From the NCBI GenBank assembly GCA_021234155.1, contig JAJEKV010000556.1:62001-126000 (forward strand): a stretch of DNA of 64,000 bases, given 5' to 3'. Of the stretch, positions 12,572 to 23,220 are shown piece after piece (within the stretch, counting starts at the first letter, position 1; every line of letters starts with the position of its first letter). Source of the stretch: Isoetes taiwanensis. Taxonomy: Eukaryota; Streptophyta; Lycopodiopsida; Isoetales; Isoetaceae. The notes beneath the pieces were generated by a model. The model worked only from the letters and a program-made list of their open reading frames with translations. It had not been told where the DNA came from and ran no database searches. Both the position numbers and the translations under genes were made by a program.

Positions 12572-13480
12572 CTAACTAAGGTGTGCTTTGTCGTTGATGC
12601 TTGACATTTGGTCACGCTTCTTGATCCTGTTCTCGGGCAATAATTGTTCCCCCCCTTCATGATACTTTGAAGCTATTTGAAGGCGTCTCTTGAGGTCTTG
12701 GCGATTCCTTTGGCTATACTCCTCACGGGTTGTTCTCTTCTGCAGTTGTTCTTTGAATCGTTCATCCTTGGGTTCACCAAGTTGCATGCAAGGCCAGGCG
12801 TGGCAAGTCATCATTTCGCCTCACCTAGTTGGTTCTCCATCGAGCTTCCAAACTTCTTCGTTTGATCCCCTCGATCACATGGCTTGGACGTTGTCACGTT
12901 CCACAGTGCTATGCCGTCTTCTTGTCTTGAGGTACCCTCCGGTGACTTTGATTGTGCTCGTCAGTTTTGATCCTCCTGTTGCCTCTGGGAAGCTCGTGGA
13001 AGAAGTCGGTTGCTAGCACTTCTCCATCTTCGAGTTCGACCTTTGTCCTTCTATGCATTTCGGTCTCTTTGGCAAGTAAGGCATCATGACTCTCCTCCAC
13101 GATGGCTCGTTTCCGGGATGATGGATCCTTATCTCTGCAGCGACTTGACCCTTCGTTGAAGAAGTACACGCCTTAGATATACTCTTGTCGTTGAATAGCG
13201 GCTATTATCTTGAACTCTCTTTTAGCGAAGGTGCCAGTTGCTATCCTTTTCGTTAAAGTCGAATGCTTCTACCTTGGGCGTTTGGCGTGCCACATGTCGA
13301 GAGATATGGTCGGCTTCTTCTCTTCTAATTCTTGGTAGGAGTACGTGAAGCCATCACCTAGTTGTTGGGGGCATATCTCCTCGTCGCCGGTGCCTTCGTT
13401 AAGTGCATCTCCATCTAATACGCGTGTCATAGCACATCCCCTATATTACCACAAGTTGGAATTATGGTGCGTCGAGATGT
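12572..13480 (-). pseudogene. Gag-like charged coding remnants (inner LTR element)
   Basis: Several minus-strand open fragments (12572-12814, 12909-13169 and further upstream to about 13480) encode very charged sequence rich in Lys, Arg, Glu and Gln, with frame changes between them. Such composition fits a gag or gag-like region of an LTR element, but I see no CCHC zinc knuckle or protease motif. Position, on the same strand as the LTR orientation, supports membership in the inner element. The product is otherwise unrecognised. Confidence 0.3.
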
Positions 13481-14692
13481 TGCCTTCTTAGTTGGCTCGT
13501 TGATGTCCGGTGTTCCTCCTTCCATTGTTGAGGCCACTCATGTCATAAGTTCGTCAAGTGCTGCGCCTTTGCTACAAGAGGTAGTGTTGCCACGGCGATG
13601 TCCGGTGCGCGTTGATGATCTTGACATGATCGGTGTTGTCTCTTATTCTAACATTGGGTGGCGGCGGTCTCCGCTTGAGGCCATTTCCAAGTGTTTGGAG
13701 TCGAAGGTTTGCTTGGGCTCTCGGTGGTTTTCTCCCTCGTACTTGCTCTTCCATTTTGATCTTGGGCTATAGTTGTGCTTCCTCGCTTACTCCTTTGGTA
13801 GTGAAGTGAAGGAGCTTCGATCTAAAGCGCTAAATCCGTAAAACATGACTTTAAACTCATGTTTCTCCACTATATATGTGGACATCATTTACATTGGGAT
13901 TTTTAATTCATCCACTTTTGCAAAACAACTACGAAGATCTACCTAATTATTTATACTCCTTTAGGGTTTCCCCTCCTTGATCGCGTTTGATACCGGGTTT
14001 CTTTGCATCTTCTTCGTTACGGTTGACTGGGATTCCTTGAGATCTTGCTACTATTGTTGAGCTTAGGTAATACGTCAGGAGCTGATCACCTCAAGTTCGC
14101 GAAGAGTGTTGGTCGATGTGATCCATTGAAAAAAGCTGCTCCTCCTTATTGTGTAAGTTCGTTCGCGAGGAATGCGGTGACCCGCTCACGTCCCTACATG
14201 CGGTGTGTCGTTGCAAGATTGCTGATTTGCGGTGCCATTGATCGAGCTTGAGTAGGGTCACACTGGCACATTGCGGTCGGGCATTCTTGAATATCTTGAA
14301 GCTCACGAGATCGTGGTCGATGGCGGTGTTGTCATTCCTCCGCATGTTGAATTTACGAGTCGACTCATTTGCTTGGGCTTTGCTTCATTCGAGGTGGCTC
14401 TCTGTGCACGGAAGTGTGGTCATCTCCCTTGCCCCTACCATGGCTCCTTCGGTGCTTTTGCTGCGTGATTTGTACCTGGCTGGCTAGGTCGTCTCCTCCG
14501 TCCTTTGGGTCCTCACCATTCGAAGTCTCTCGCACTCCTTACCGGCGTAGTAAAGCCGTCCTTCCTTTGGTTTCTAGGTGTTCACGGTCCGAATTCTGTG
14601 GAGCGAATATTCTCCTCCTTGATCTTGCCCCTAGTGCTGATATAGGCCTTCAAGTTGGAGATGTTCCTTCCCTGATATGCGTCTCCTCCCCC

Positions 14693-15288
14693 TCATGGTC
14701 TCCTACTTTTTGGAACGGATGAAAGTTCTTCTGCTGGTGCAAGGGAGCTGGAAGCTCGGCCCTGATTAGCCTTAGGTGCTTTGTTGTTGCTTAGCTTGGT
14801 TTGCTTCTTTTCCGACGTTGCATGACATTCGCTTGAGTTCTTGGGCTGCAAGGTGGTGGTGGTCTTCCCTGCGGTTTCTATACGCTCCTGTGTCACCATG
14901 ACTTCTCTCCTCGACGGAAGATTATGCCCTCTGGCCCTAGCTCGTGATGCTAACGCGGCATCGATGTCTAACGTCTTCCTGCACCTGTATTTTGCTGCCT
15001 TGCATTCTTCCACTTAAAACTCATGTGCGTCGAGTCGGTGAAGGCGTCGAGATCCTCTTTCTGATGTGACCTCGTCGTGGTAGCCGGGAGGTTGACATCT
15101 AGAACATTCTTGGTGCCTTTGGTTACCAATATTCTTCCCATTTGATGAAGATTGATGATAAGCCGATGGTGTCCTGTTCTACTCGTTTGTCGGTTGAGGT
15201 GTTTGTCATGCTTCCCTCTCTTGGGTCTGCCTTTTCGGTCTCCTCTCCTTATCTGTTTGTACATCGGCTGGGACCTTGATGTCTTCAA
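14693..15288 (-). pseudogene. Basic, low-complexity coding remnants
   Basis: Two overlapping minus-strand frames (14968-15288 and 14693-15013) encode Lys/Arg/Ser/Thr-rich peptides without known domains. They lie upstream, in element orientation, of the charged fragments at 12.6-13.5 kb and may be the start of the same gag-like gene, separated by frameshifts. No function is claimed. Confidence 0.2.
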
Positions 15289-16867
15289 GAAGTTGCGCCC
15301 TTAGCTCGTCTGTGGCTCTGGCCCCGTCCTTCGAAAGCAACGCTCGTGTATCCTAGAGTCTACTTGAAGGGCTCCCCTACAATATTCTGGGCTCTATAAG
15401 CAAGCAAGATGGCTCGAGCGAGCGGCATTACTAGAGACATATCTATAATCTACAAGTCTATGGACATTAGGACGTGTGGTATGGCATGACATGAGGGTTG
15501 TTTTGCAAAGCCCTCATGGTGTTTGAGGTATACTCTAAGGTCCTAGCAAAGTTGGTTTGGGGGGGTCCAATCTCTACATATGGAATGACTTGGGCAGCTC
15601 TAGGCTCTAGCTCCTTTCTAGGTATCCTGGCAATAGGGAGTATCAATGTGGCGGCTATATAAGTCAAACTCTATTAGAAGGACACAGAATTAGGTCAAGG
15701 TTTATGCCTTTGGCTCGAGCAGAGGTGGTGTACCAACAGTTGGACTTGGGTTGCTATGCTAAGGTCTAGATGACTATAACAAAGGGGTGTTCCTGAGCAC
15801 TTCTACCTAGGAGTAAGGCATCAGCTTGAGCGAGATCAATACTTATGAGCTACTAATGGGGTATGCTTCTATTTACAACAAACCACAGTTTGGGAAAACA
15901 ATTCAAGGGTTTGAGCAATTTTGGTCATTTTGAGATGGGGTTTGACATTTCTATCCTAATTTGAGGTCATAAATGGATTCTAGGCTGTCTAACGGTCCTA
16001 ACACAACAAATTTCAGGCGATTTGGAGCTCTGTAGCTCAAGTTATGGAGGTTCAAAATTTGGAGGTCTTGACGTTGCCCGGACCCGATTTTGAGAATGTA
16101 GAAATGCGTCTGGGCGCGACGTGTGAGACATGGGTCCTAATTGGGCTAGGCTTACTCGATTTAAGTGATCTAAGGCTGTAATTCCACTAAACTCATCGAG
16201 TTAGGCAGAATTGACCCCTTACTTGGTCGATTTGGAGTCGTTTTGGGCATTTTTTGGGCATGGTCTCACCGCGTACCGCCCGGCCGATTCCTAAAATCTA
16301 GAAATCGTCCCGGCGCTTGGCGTGTGAGACATCGTCTCAATTTTGCTCAAAAGCTCCAATTTGACTAAAACAAAAGCTAGAATTCTATAACTTAACTTAA
16401 TTAAGTAACTTTATCTGATTATAATTTACTCTAAAACACGTTGTATTAAACAAATTTTATCATTTACGAAATTAATAAGGTTCTCCTTTGATATGATTGG
16501 TAAGTGCATATCTTTCTTCATTAGAGTTACTCCCTTGGTGTGTCTTGTCGGCGGGCCATTGAGTCTTCAAAATGTTGGACCAGCTTCGCCTTCTGCTTTG
16601 CTTCTTGACCCCACGGCCTCCCGCTCTCGATTCGCCCTCTCCTCTTCTTGTTTCCTTCACCTCCTTGGCCTCCCTGGCTGTTTCGCCTTGTCGAAGGAGT
16701 GAGTGAAAGTGCTTTTTGGTCTTGGCGTCATGTCGATCGGAGGCTTGGTGTCTATCAGGATGATGACTCTATCTAGCTTAAGGGTCTTGGTTCTAAGTCT
16801 AAGGCTTGGCCATTAATATTATCTAACATTATTACAGCTTAAATCTAATTAAGGATTATAATTCAAA

Positions 16868-16960
16868 CACAAACGATGCCCGCCCTCAGTGGTTGGCACG
16901 GGGGGGTTTGGGGGGGTTCAATCCTGTGGGTGGGAGGTTCAATTCCCGCTATTGTGGGAA
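16868..16960 (+). repeat. tRNA-like SINE fragment, second copy
   Basis: This repeats the sequence at 316-382, including GCCCTCAGTGGTTGG and a box B-like GGTTCAATCC. It extends further, with another GGTTCAATTCCCG and a short palindrome around GAATTC. It sits immediately before the start of duplication copy B, so it marks the breakpoint or lies next to it. Confidence 0.45.
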
Positions 16961-17202
16961 TTCTTTTAAGATGAGCTGCTCTATGATTTCCACAGGGATT
17001 TGCTACGGTTGCTTTGAAGTGGGCTTCCCTTAGATACGACACAGCCTCTACGGATCAATTCTTGAGAAAAAGCTCTAGATATCGATTTTGGGCACAGTAT
17101 TCTCTGCAAAACAATCTTGCAGCAAAAAGGGCGTTTAAATCGTCTGTGAATTCATGAAATGGGTCAAATTCAACCTGATATTGATTCTTTAATCTCTTTT
17201 AG

Positions 17203-17297
17203 GGATGCAGCATCACTGCCGCCATCTCCACTGCCACGAACCCCACTGTAATTTTAGAGAGCAAGAAAATGTACATGCACAGGTCGATCCTTCCGAG
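17203..17297 (+). CDS. Possible exon, duplicated copy B
   Basis: The sequence is the duplicate of the candidate exon at 6894-6988, with the same splice-like borders and an unbroken frame. At most one of the two can be in its native position. As copy B is joined to an intact retrotransposon with matching target duplication, this copy more likely represents the original insertion flank. Confidence 0.3.
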
Positions 17298-17394
17298 GTA
17301 AACAATCCACCTCTGTTTTATGTCATATTGATACCTCTGTGTTTTGTGGCCTTTTGTAGTCTAGATAGTGCTTTCTTGGGCTTCGATTTGAGTC

Positions 17395-17399
17395 AGCGG
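17395..17399. other. Target site duplication AGCGG
   Basis: AGCGG directly precedes the 5' LTR, and the same five bases directly follow the 3' LTR at 23221-23225. A perfect 5-bp duplication is what LTR retrotransposon integrases produce. It shows that 17400-23220 inserted as one unit. Confidence 0.85.
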
Positions 17400-17581
17400 T
17401 GTTGGAATATGACAAAAAGATGACTGGTAGTCTTCTAGCCGTTAACAGTAGATGAGATTCTGCTGCAGCATTTACTATTTGTTCCTAACTTCAAGGAACT
17501 CTTTTATATGTATTCCTATTGATAATGAAAACACACGGTTGCTTCTTTGAGATCGGCGCTTCCAATTCTCGTTTTCTAATA
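17400..17581 (+). repeat. 5' LTR of copia-type element
   Basis: 182 bp, starting TGTTGGAATATGAC and ending TTTTCTAATA, next to the primer-binding site. It matches the 3' LTR closely and the LTR of copy A at 7092-7273. Confidence 0.85.
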
Positions 17582-17593
17582 TGGTATCAGAGC
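17582..17593 (+). other. Primer-binding site (initiator tRNA-Met)
   Basis: TGGTATCAGAGC directly after the LTR is complementary to the 3' end of the plant initiator tRNA-Met and starts minus-strand DNA synthesis in copia-type elements. Confidence 0.85.
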
Positions 17594-17870
17594 GGGTGGC
17601 TCTTGAGACTAAGAGCTTTAGGGAGTGAAGAAAGGAGTGACAGTTTCCCATTGAGGTTTTGCCTATGGCCTTGGACGGATGATCACGAAGGACCATGGAA
17701 AACCGTTGGAACTGTCTGAGATATGTCATTATTTGGTGTGTCTTATGGGAAGGGGCCACCATGGATATGGCATGGAGAATCTTGATGCAAGTAGCAAGGC
17801 AGGCTATAGGAATCCAAAAAGATCCCATGAAGAAGCTGATGGCAGCACGAAAGCTAGAGACAATGTGGAT

Positions 17871-19561
17871 TGTGACGTCCCCTACTCATATACGGTGCCC
17901 TCACCATATACAAACAGGAGTTCATCCCCCATACCAGCTCCATGCTAATACAGGGCCCTCCACATGACACTGCAACCGTGACGGGTTCCAGTGGGAAGAG
18001 TGGAAGGGTCATTGCGCCCCGTCTCCCTCAGGGCCTACCTAGCTGCGGAAGCGTAAACATACATGTCAGTAGCACATACATCAACATCATATGACCATCA
18101 CGAAGGATGGTCCTCCACATATCTGCATAGACAAAGATCAGCACATCACATAGGGAATCCTACCCAAGGCTCAGACTCAAAGGGATGACTGACGGCTTGG
18201 GTCTCCAGAGTTCATTGCAGACAGAATTCATGGCAATGGATTTGGCTGGCATATGAACATGGCTTAGGGTTGTCCACTCCATCCGCCCCTCCTGTGCACA
18301 CTTTGCAGAGTGGTCTGAAAAGTGTCGGGACCTGACTGTAGCCCGCCGGATGCATAGCCAAAAGGGCTACTCCTGGGCTCATCCTCCCAGTTCCGATGGG
18401 GCAGGTAGGGATCACTCCCTCCAGAGATCTACATGCTGACTCAAGGTGACTAGAGGGCCACTGCCCGTATTCGGTGAACCCAGCGGAAAGTGAACACCAC
18501 TTCACGTTATTCGAGCCCATGCCTTGCCCACACGCAGTGGCAAGCCATTGGACCTAGTCACAATGATCCCCGGTAGGCTTTACACACCAGAGGGATCGTT
18601 CAAGAGTCAGGACATGAACCTCCTTCTCAGCCAGTCTGGCCCCTTCACCCACATCCCGGTGTGGCTCTTGTGCACAGTAGAGAATCTACAGGTGTGCTAG
18701 AGAGGCTACTCTAGGAGCATCAACTACAAAGCTTTAGGTCTCTACCCCCCTTCCCAATACAAGGAGTTCATAGAGATACATCATACATATACTTCACAGA
18801 GAACTAAAGAACTAGATCTAATCTACATCATAGAGTTAGGTTCTTTAGTTAGAATCGCTATCTAGAGATCTAGAGGGCTGCTATGGGCAATTTAAGAGGC
18901 TAAACCCTCTTGATTCGATGGTGAAATGGGGTTTAGACTACTAAATTGCCTAAATACCGATCCTTGAGTTCCTCCTCCTCGACTGAACTTCGACCATCCT
19001 CTTTGAAATGCTCGAATCAAGGAAAACTAATGATGCAGTTCTCTCGCATTTAGTCAGGGAGGCGGTTTTGGCTCTTGGGGCAGTCAAAGCAGAGCTCTAA
19101 AACCCTAGAAAAGCGAAAATGGGCAAGTTAGGGTTCTCCTACTTAAATAGACAAGGGGTTGGCTAGGGTTTCCAATTATCCCCTTTAGGCATGTGGGATA
19201 AGTGGGAATGGGCCCACTTGCCTTTAATGGCTAGGTGGCCAAATGTGCCCACATGGAAATGTGTGCACCCAATTAATGTGTACATTGGAAAATGTGCACA
19301 TTAATTGCACATTTGGGTATGGCCCACTTGGCATCAAGTGGCCACATGGAAATGTGTGCCCACATTAATGTGGTACATTGGAAAATGTGCACATTAATAC
19401 TAATGCACATTCTTAGCAAGTTGCCCCCTAGGGGCTACCCCTTGGCTACGCCGTCGCATTACCGCGACACGATTCGAGGTGGCGCGTAATGCTGCGGATT
19501 GGCGGGGCAAAGATGCAAAGATACGTCCCGGGACCGTGATATCGCGGCTGGAACGTCCACA
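17871..19561 (-). mobile_element. Solo LTR of the inner element
   Basis: The 1.69-kb LTR starts TGTGACGTCC and ends GGAACGTCCACA. It is flanked on both sides by TGGAT (17866-17870 and 19562-19566), a perfect 5-bp target duplication. After it, the copia-type interior resumes. An LTR with its own duplication and no interior is the usual product of recombination between the two LTRs of one element. Copy A at 7564-9243 is the same LTR still joined to an interior. Confidence 0.8.
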
Positions 19562-19910
19562 TGGATGGATTTTCTCGAGTGGAAGGCAAGTGCAAGCGGG
19601 TGCACGAGACTATAGGCAAAGATGAGACCAGCCTACTTTTGATAAGAACCGAAAAGATCTCATGAAGAAGCCGATGGCAAAGACGAAAGCTAGAGACACT
19701 GTGGATGAATTTTTTCGGTGGAAGGCAAGTCTGGCCGGGTGCCCGAGACTATAGGCAAAGATGAGACAGCGGCCTACCGATAAGAACCGAAAAAGATCTC
19801 ATGAAGAAGGCGATGGCAAAGACGAAAGCTAGAGACACTTGTGGATGAATTTTCTCGAGTGGAAGGCAAGTCGGGCAAGCCGGGTGCGAGACTATAGGCA
19901 AAGATGAAAT
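19562..19910 (+). repeat. Tandem repeats of about 140 bp in copia interior
   Basis: Two full units and one partial unit contain TCGAGTGGAAGGCAAGT, CGAGACTATAGGCAAAGATG and AAGATCTCATGAAGAAG in this order. The sequence just before the nested solo LTR (from about 17816) is a further part of the series. The units drift in CG-rich positions. Confidence 0.7.
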
Positions 19911-20527
19911 CGACTTAAGGGGAAAAGTGAATGCCAAGAGATGGAAAAATGTCATGGCATCTAGAATGATTGTGGTCATACGTAAAGGATGGTCATCTTG
20001 TATAAGACCGCCCTAAAAGTGTAAGCGAGAGAGGAAGTAGAGCGGGGGTGCACCAAGCGGGGAAGAAGATGAGTTTCGTGATGATTTTGATAATCATAAA
20101 ATGGGTTGCACCAAGCAAGAAGAAGCGGGGTTTACAAATGATTTTGATGATCAAAAGGACTCCTTCTTTTCACGGAAATGGAAGCGAGTTGAAGCGATTA
20201 ATGTGATTGCAGGATGTGTTCACCATAGATATCTTTGAAGTGATGTTAGCATAATTCTTGAATGGCTTAAGAGAAATTCGAAAGAAAAGGCGGTTTCGTG
20301 GTGCTATTATGGTGTTTTTCTTTGGCAAGCCCTTCTACACTTCCAAATATGTTGCACAAACTAAGTCTTGTGTATTATGCTGCAATGGCAAAAGCAGTTC
20401 TTGCATTGAAGTGGAAGCCAACTCTAAACAAGTAGCAGGGGAGCAAGGGGACTTTCCTAGCATCGTCTTGGAATCTTTTAGGATTGGATCTTGTAGAGGT
20501 GAGTAAACATGCTAATACTCAGCCTTT

Positions 20528-20941
20528 TTGCTTTGTGAACAAAATGCATATATTGTTAAGGATGATGTAAAAGTACTAGTTGTGGAGGATGATCAAAATA
20601 AATCTACAGGTTTAGAGGATGGCCAAGGTCAGGTTTTCTCCGTACCTTCCACCCTTTATTCCAATAGCAACTCAGGTAGATGCAAAAGGTTTATTTTTGT
20701 TGCGTCTCGTGGTTGTTTGTTGGTTCCTGTTGTGTTAATGATCGTGTATGAGGGGAGTGCAAAAGGACTTTGGGCAAGAAATGATATAACTAGCCGCGTA
20801 GTTCCAATCCAAATAGCCTGGTATGATGCACACTTGAAAGATGGATTCCTACACATATCCATCTCTCAGAAGTGGAGGATGCAAGAAGTTGCTTGGGGGG
20901 ATCAAACCAAGGTTGTTAATTCAATGATTGAGCGACTCTGA
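20528..20941 (+). CDS. Unidentified ORF inside copia-type element (137 aa)
   Basis: This open frame lies in the element interior. Its N-terminal half is acidic, followed by a hydrophobic stretch around residues 65-80 and a basic C-terminal part. I see no gag zinc knuckle, protease, integrase or polymerase motif. It could be a decayed gag, a captured host fragment or chance. Short frames on both sides (20258-20506 and 20979-21311) may be parts of the same broken gene. Confidence 0.25.
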   Translation: MLCEQNAYIVKDDVKVLVVEDDQNKSTGLEDGQGQVFSVPSTLYSNSNSGRCKRFIFVASRGCLLVPVVLMIVYEGSAKGLWARNDITSRVVPIQIAWYDAHLKDGFLHISISQKWRMQEVAWGDQTKVVNSMIERL

Positions 20942-21369
20942 GAATAGGTGCTATTTCAGTATGGCCAAGAGATGAGGTATGCCCAAAGAGATGAGACAGG
21001 ACGGTTCAAATTTGGTAATGAAATGTAAGGATGCTTATTCTAAGTATAGGATTGAGCAAAATGAGGCAGGTTATCAAGCGAGAGAAGGCGGCAATGCAAA
21101 TATCTCTAACAATCAAGCTCATGTGTTAAGCTACAACACTTCCATTTCTTTGAGTTCACGTGTCGCTAGGCTTGAAGAAACACGCATAAAACCAAACTTG
21201 TGTATGAAGATTCACAAGTTTCACGAGAATGTCTTCTTTGGACGAGAATGGGTGAGAGTTTTGTTTTGTATGTTCAAATCCAACGACCAAGCTAGAAGCG
21301 GGACTTTATAAAAAATCATTTTGTTGAACATTCCATTCAAGACTTGGAAGCTCCCTTTGAAGCTTCTCA

Positions 21370-21726
21370 ATGTCTTTCTTTGAAAAAAAGAGTAAGAGAT
21401 CTATTAGTTGGTATTTTGGAAGCATTATCATACTTATGGCATTGTTGCTTCTTGCTACATTGTTCTTGCATGGAAATGGAAAGCATAGCCAACCAAGAAA
21501 AGCAAAGGAAAAGGAAGCAAATGTGGAACTGGTCATAATCCATACAAATGGTCTACCTTATGGCAGTTTTATAGCTCTTGAACGTGTAGTGGAGAATAAG
21601 GGAGATTGCAAGGTAAAGGTGTACTGGAGCCAATTGTTTTGGCAAGAGAAGAAGATGCATAGTCTTGCGATTGGATGCTTCATACGGAGCAGTGCGGTTG
21701 GATTTGCTTCATGCGAGCAGTGCTAA
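21370..21726 (+). CDS. Unidentified ORF with one membrane segment (118 aa)
   Basis: The frame encodes a short basic N-terminus, then a strong hydrophobic segment at about residues 17-34 (rich in Ile, Leu, Met and Ala), then a Lys/Glu-rich region. The C-terminal part contains KVKVYWSQLFWQEKKMHSL; a related string, KVKVYF followed by HEKKAHGL, recurs in another frame at about 21890-21960, so an internal repeat of about 290 bp exists. No family recognised. A membrane protein inside an LTR element could be a captured gene, but the frame is short. Confidence 0.25.
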   Translation: MSFFEKKSKRSISWYFGSIIILMALLLLATLFLHGNGKHSQPRKAKEKEANVELVIIHTNGLPYGSFIALERVVENKGDCKVKVYWSQLFWQEKKMHSLAIGCFIRSSAVGFASCEQC

Positions 21727-22057
21727 TTGGTTGTTTCACATGGAAGGTGCTGATTGGGTGCTTCATGGGGAGCCAGATGATGCTCGTTTGCTTCTGGTTC
21801 ATGATGAGCAGAGCAGAATTGGTGCAAGAAATACAAGCGATTTGAAGTCGGTAATGATCCAAAGTGTGATGGGATATTTGGCAAAGCTGGCCAAGGTGAA
21901 GGTGTACTTTAGAAAACATGGCAGTTTGTGGCATGAGAAGAAAGCGCATGGCCTTAGAATTATCGAGCAGGGGTTATGCACAAGGCCTATGTCAAACGAC
22001 AAACAAAAGGTTGTGTCTCTGGATAATGAGTTTTTGGGGAGAATTGGGTCGGTTTGA
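21665..22057 (+). CDS. Unidentified ORF overlapping the previous one (130 aa)
   Basis: This frame overlaps the end of the membrane-segment ORF. It begins inside a run of short repeats (GATTGGGTGCTTCATG-type) and ends with a stretch resembling the end of the preceding ORF. It probably reflects the same repeated coding unit after a frameshift. No known domain seen. Confidence 0.2.
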   Translation: MRLDASYGAVRLDLLHASSANWLFHMEGADWVLHGEPDDARLLLVHDEQSRIGARNTSDLKSVMIQSVMGYLAKLAKVKVYFRKHGSLWHEKKAHGLRIIEQGLCTRPMSNDKQKVVSLDNEFLGRIGSV

Positions 22058-22179
22058 AAAACAATAAATCGTTAACCCAAGCTCTAAATTTCAAGATGCA
22101 AGGGGAGAGTGTTGGATTTTGGTTCAAAGATTGGATCTTAATACAAACAAAGCTTTTGCATCATGAAATAGAATATAGA

Positions 22180-22460
22180 GCAATGAAGGGATCTGTTTGC
22201 CGGTGGTTATATTGATGCGGGGAATTCAGCCGGCTATGGTGCTGCGAGGGGCATATAGAGCAATGAAGGGATATCTTGCCCGGTGATTATGGTGGTGCGA
22301 GGGGCATATAGAGCAATGAAGGGATACACCGCCACTAGTTATATTGATGCGAGGGAATTCAGCCCGACTATGGTCTTTGCGAGGGGGCATATAGAGCAAT
22401 GAAGGGATATCTTTGCAAGTGGTTATGGTCTTTGCGGGGGCATATAGAGCGATGAATGAG
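22180..22460 (+). repeat. Tandem repeats near 3' end of copia-type element
   Basis: Four to five imperfect units of about 55-70 bp share GCATATAGAGCAATGAAGGG and a GGTTATATTGATGCG-like part. They lie about 600 bp before the 3' LTR. Unit differences again fall in CG-rich positions. Confidence 0.7.
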
Positions 22461-23031
22461 GAGCTACCCGGCGATTATGGTGAAAATGCAAGTGGACTTG
22501 GGAGCAGCGGCTATGGAGCAATATCAAAAGCGAAGTGCTTGGAGTGCTAACCATAGATGCGGTGTGTACCCAAGCGGTGATTGTGCCGATAACTATGGTG
22601 CGGCGGTGTGGGGCTTAGGTGCAACAACTAAATGAGAATATTGCCAATACACCGTGAGTATAGTAGCTATACCGATGGGCGGTGGTGGTAGCTATCGTCT
22701 AATCAAGGGATAATGCTACTAGGAAAACGACCGGTATGGAGCATCGTGTGGGGCATTTACTGAAAGTACAAGATACCACGATAACACTTGGAGGTCTTGC
22801 AATTTTTTCAAGAATTATAAAGGTAATGTTCTTTGCTAGAGCTAGACACGGAAAAACTCCATCTAGAGGTAGCTATGTTGCAAGTGGTGGATCGTGAGAT
22901 GGTTTGGAGAAGGAGACATGGAGTTAGTTTTGAATTGGTGAGGGGAGTGCCAGTAAAAGTCTTTCCAAAACATTCGTGTTGGCGGATGTAGAAAGTTTTT
23001 TGTGTTTCAGTCTCTTGTAGTAGTCATCTTC

Positions 23032-23042
23032 TTGAGGGGGAG
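23032..23042 (+). other. Polypurine tract of copia-type element
   Basis: TTGAGGGGGAG lies directly before the 3' LTR start (TGTTGG). This is the usual position of the plus-strand primer of LTR retrotransposons. Confidence 0.8.
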
Positions 23043-23220
23043 TGTTGGAATATGACAAAAAGATGACTGGTAGTCTTCTAGCCGTTAACAGTAGATGAGA
23101 TTCTGCTGCAGCATTTACTATTTGTTCCTTCAAGGAACTCTTTTATATGTATTCCTATTGATAATGAAAACACACGGTTGCTTCTTTGAGATCGGCGCTT
23201 CCAATTCTCGTTTTCTAATA
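23043..23220 (+). repeat. 3' LTR of copia-type element
   Basis: 178 bp matching 17400-17581 apart from a 4-bp deletion (TTCCTTCAAGG against TTCCTAACTTCAAGG). It is followed directly by the target duplication AGCGG. Confidence 0.85.

Larger units (their letters stand above)
9244..16860 (-). mobile_element. Interior of inner LTR element, decayed or non-autonomous
   Basis: About 7.6 kb follows the long LTR, a typical interior length for a large LTR element. I found no reverse transcriptase, integrase or protease motif on either strand. The part up to about 11.9 kb is very AT-rich. Between 12 and 15.3 kb the minus strand has charged, gag-like open fragments. The expected 5' LTR (minus orientation) is missing at the right-hand end: the sequence instead passes into a SINE-like fragment and then duplication copy B. 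This could be a large retrotransposon derivative without pol, or a badly decayed full element with other insertions. Confidence 0.45.
16974..19561. repeat. Large direct duplication, copy B
   Basis: This is the second copy of 6665-9243, in the same orientation and about 10.3 kb apart. It contains the candidate exon, the copia-type 5' LTR and primer site, and the long LTR as a solo LTR. The left breakpoint is abrupt at AGCTGCTCTATGATTTCC, after the SINE-like fragment. Small insertions and deletions relative to copy A cluster where CG dinucleotides are dense. Confidence 0.9.
17400..23220 (+). mobile_element. Copia-type LTR retrotransposon without recognisable pol
   Basis: The element has 5' and 3' LTRs of 182 and 178 bp, an initiator tRNA-Met primer site, a polypurine tract just before the 3' LTR, and a perfect AGCGG target duplication. 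After removing the solo LTR nested at 17871-19561, about 4.1 kb remains. That interior has several tandem repeat zones and small open frames but no reverse transcriptase, integrase or RNase H that I can recognise. It therefore looks like a non-autonomous derivative that would depend on proteins of an active relative. The LTRs are very similar; a 4-bp deletion near 23130 is the main difference. Confidence 0.85.

Noticed and set aside
9244-16860. Complete gypsy polyprotein in the inner element
   Set aside because: I looked for reverse transcriptase, integrase and protease motifs on the minus strand and found none, so only gag-like remnants are claimed.
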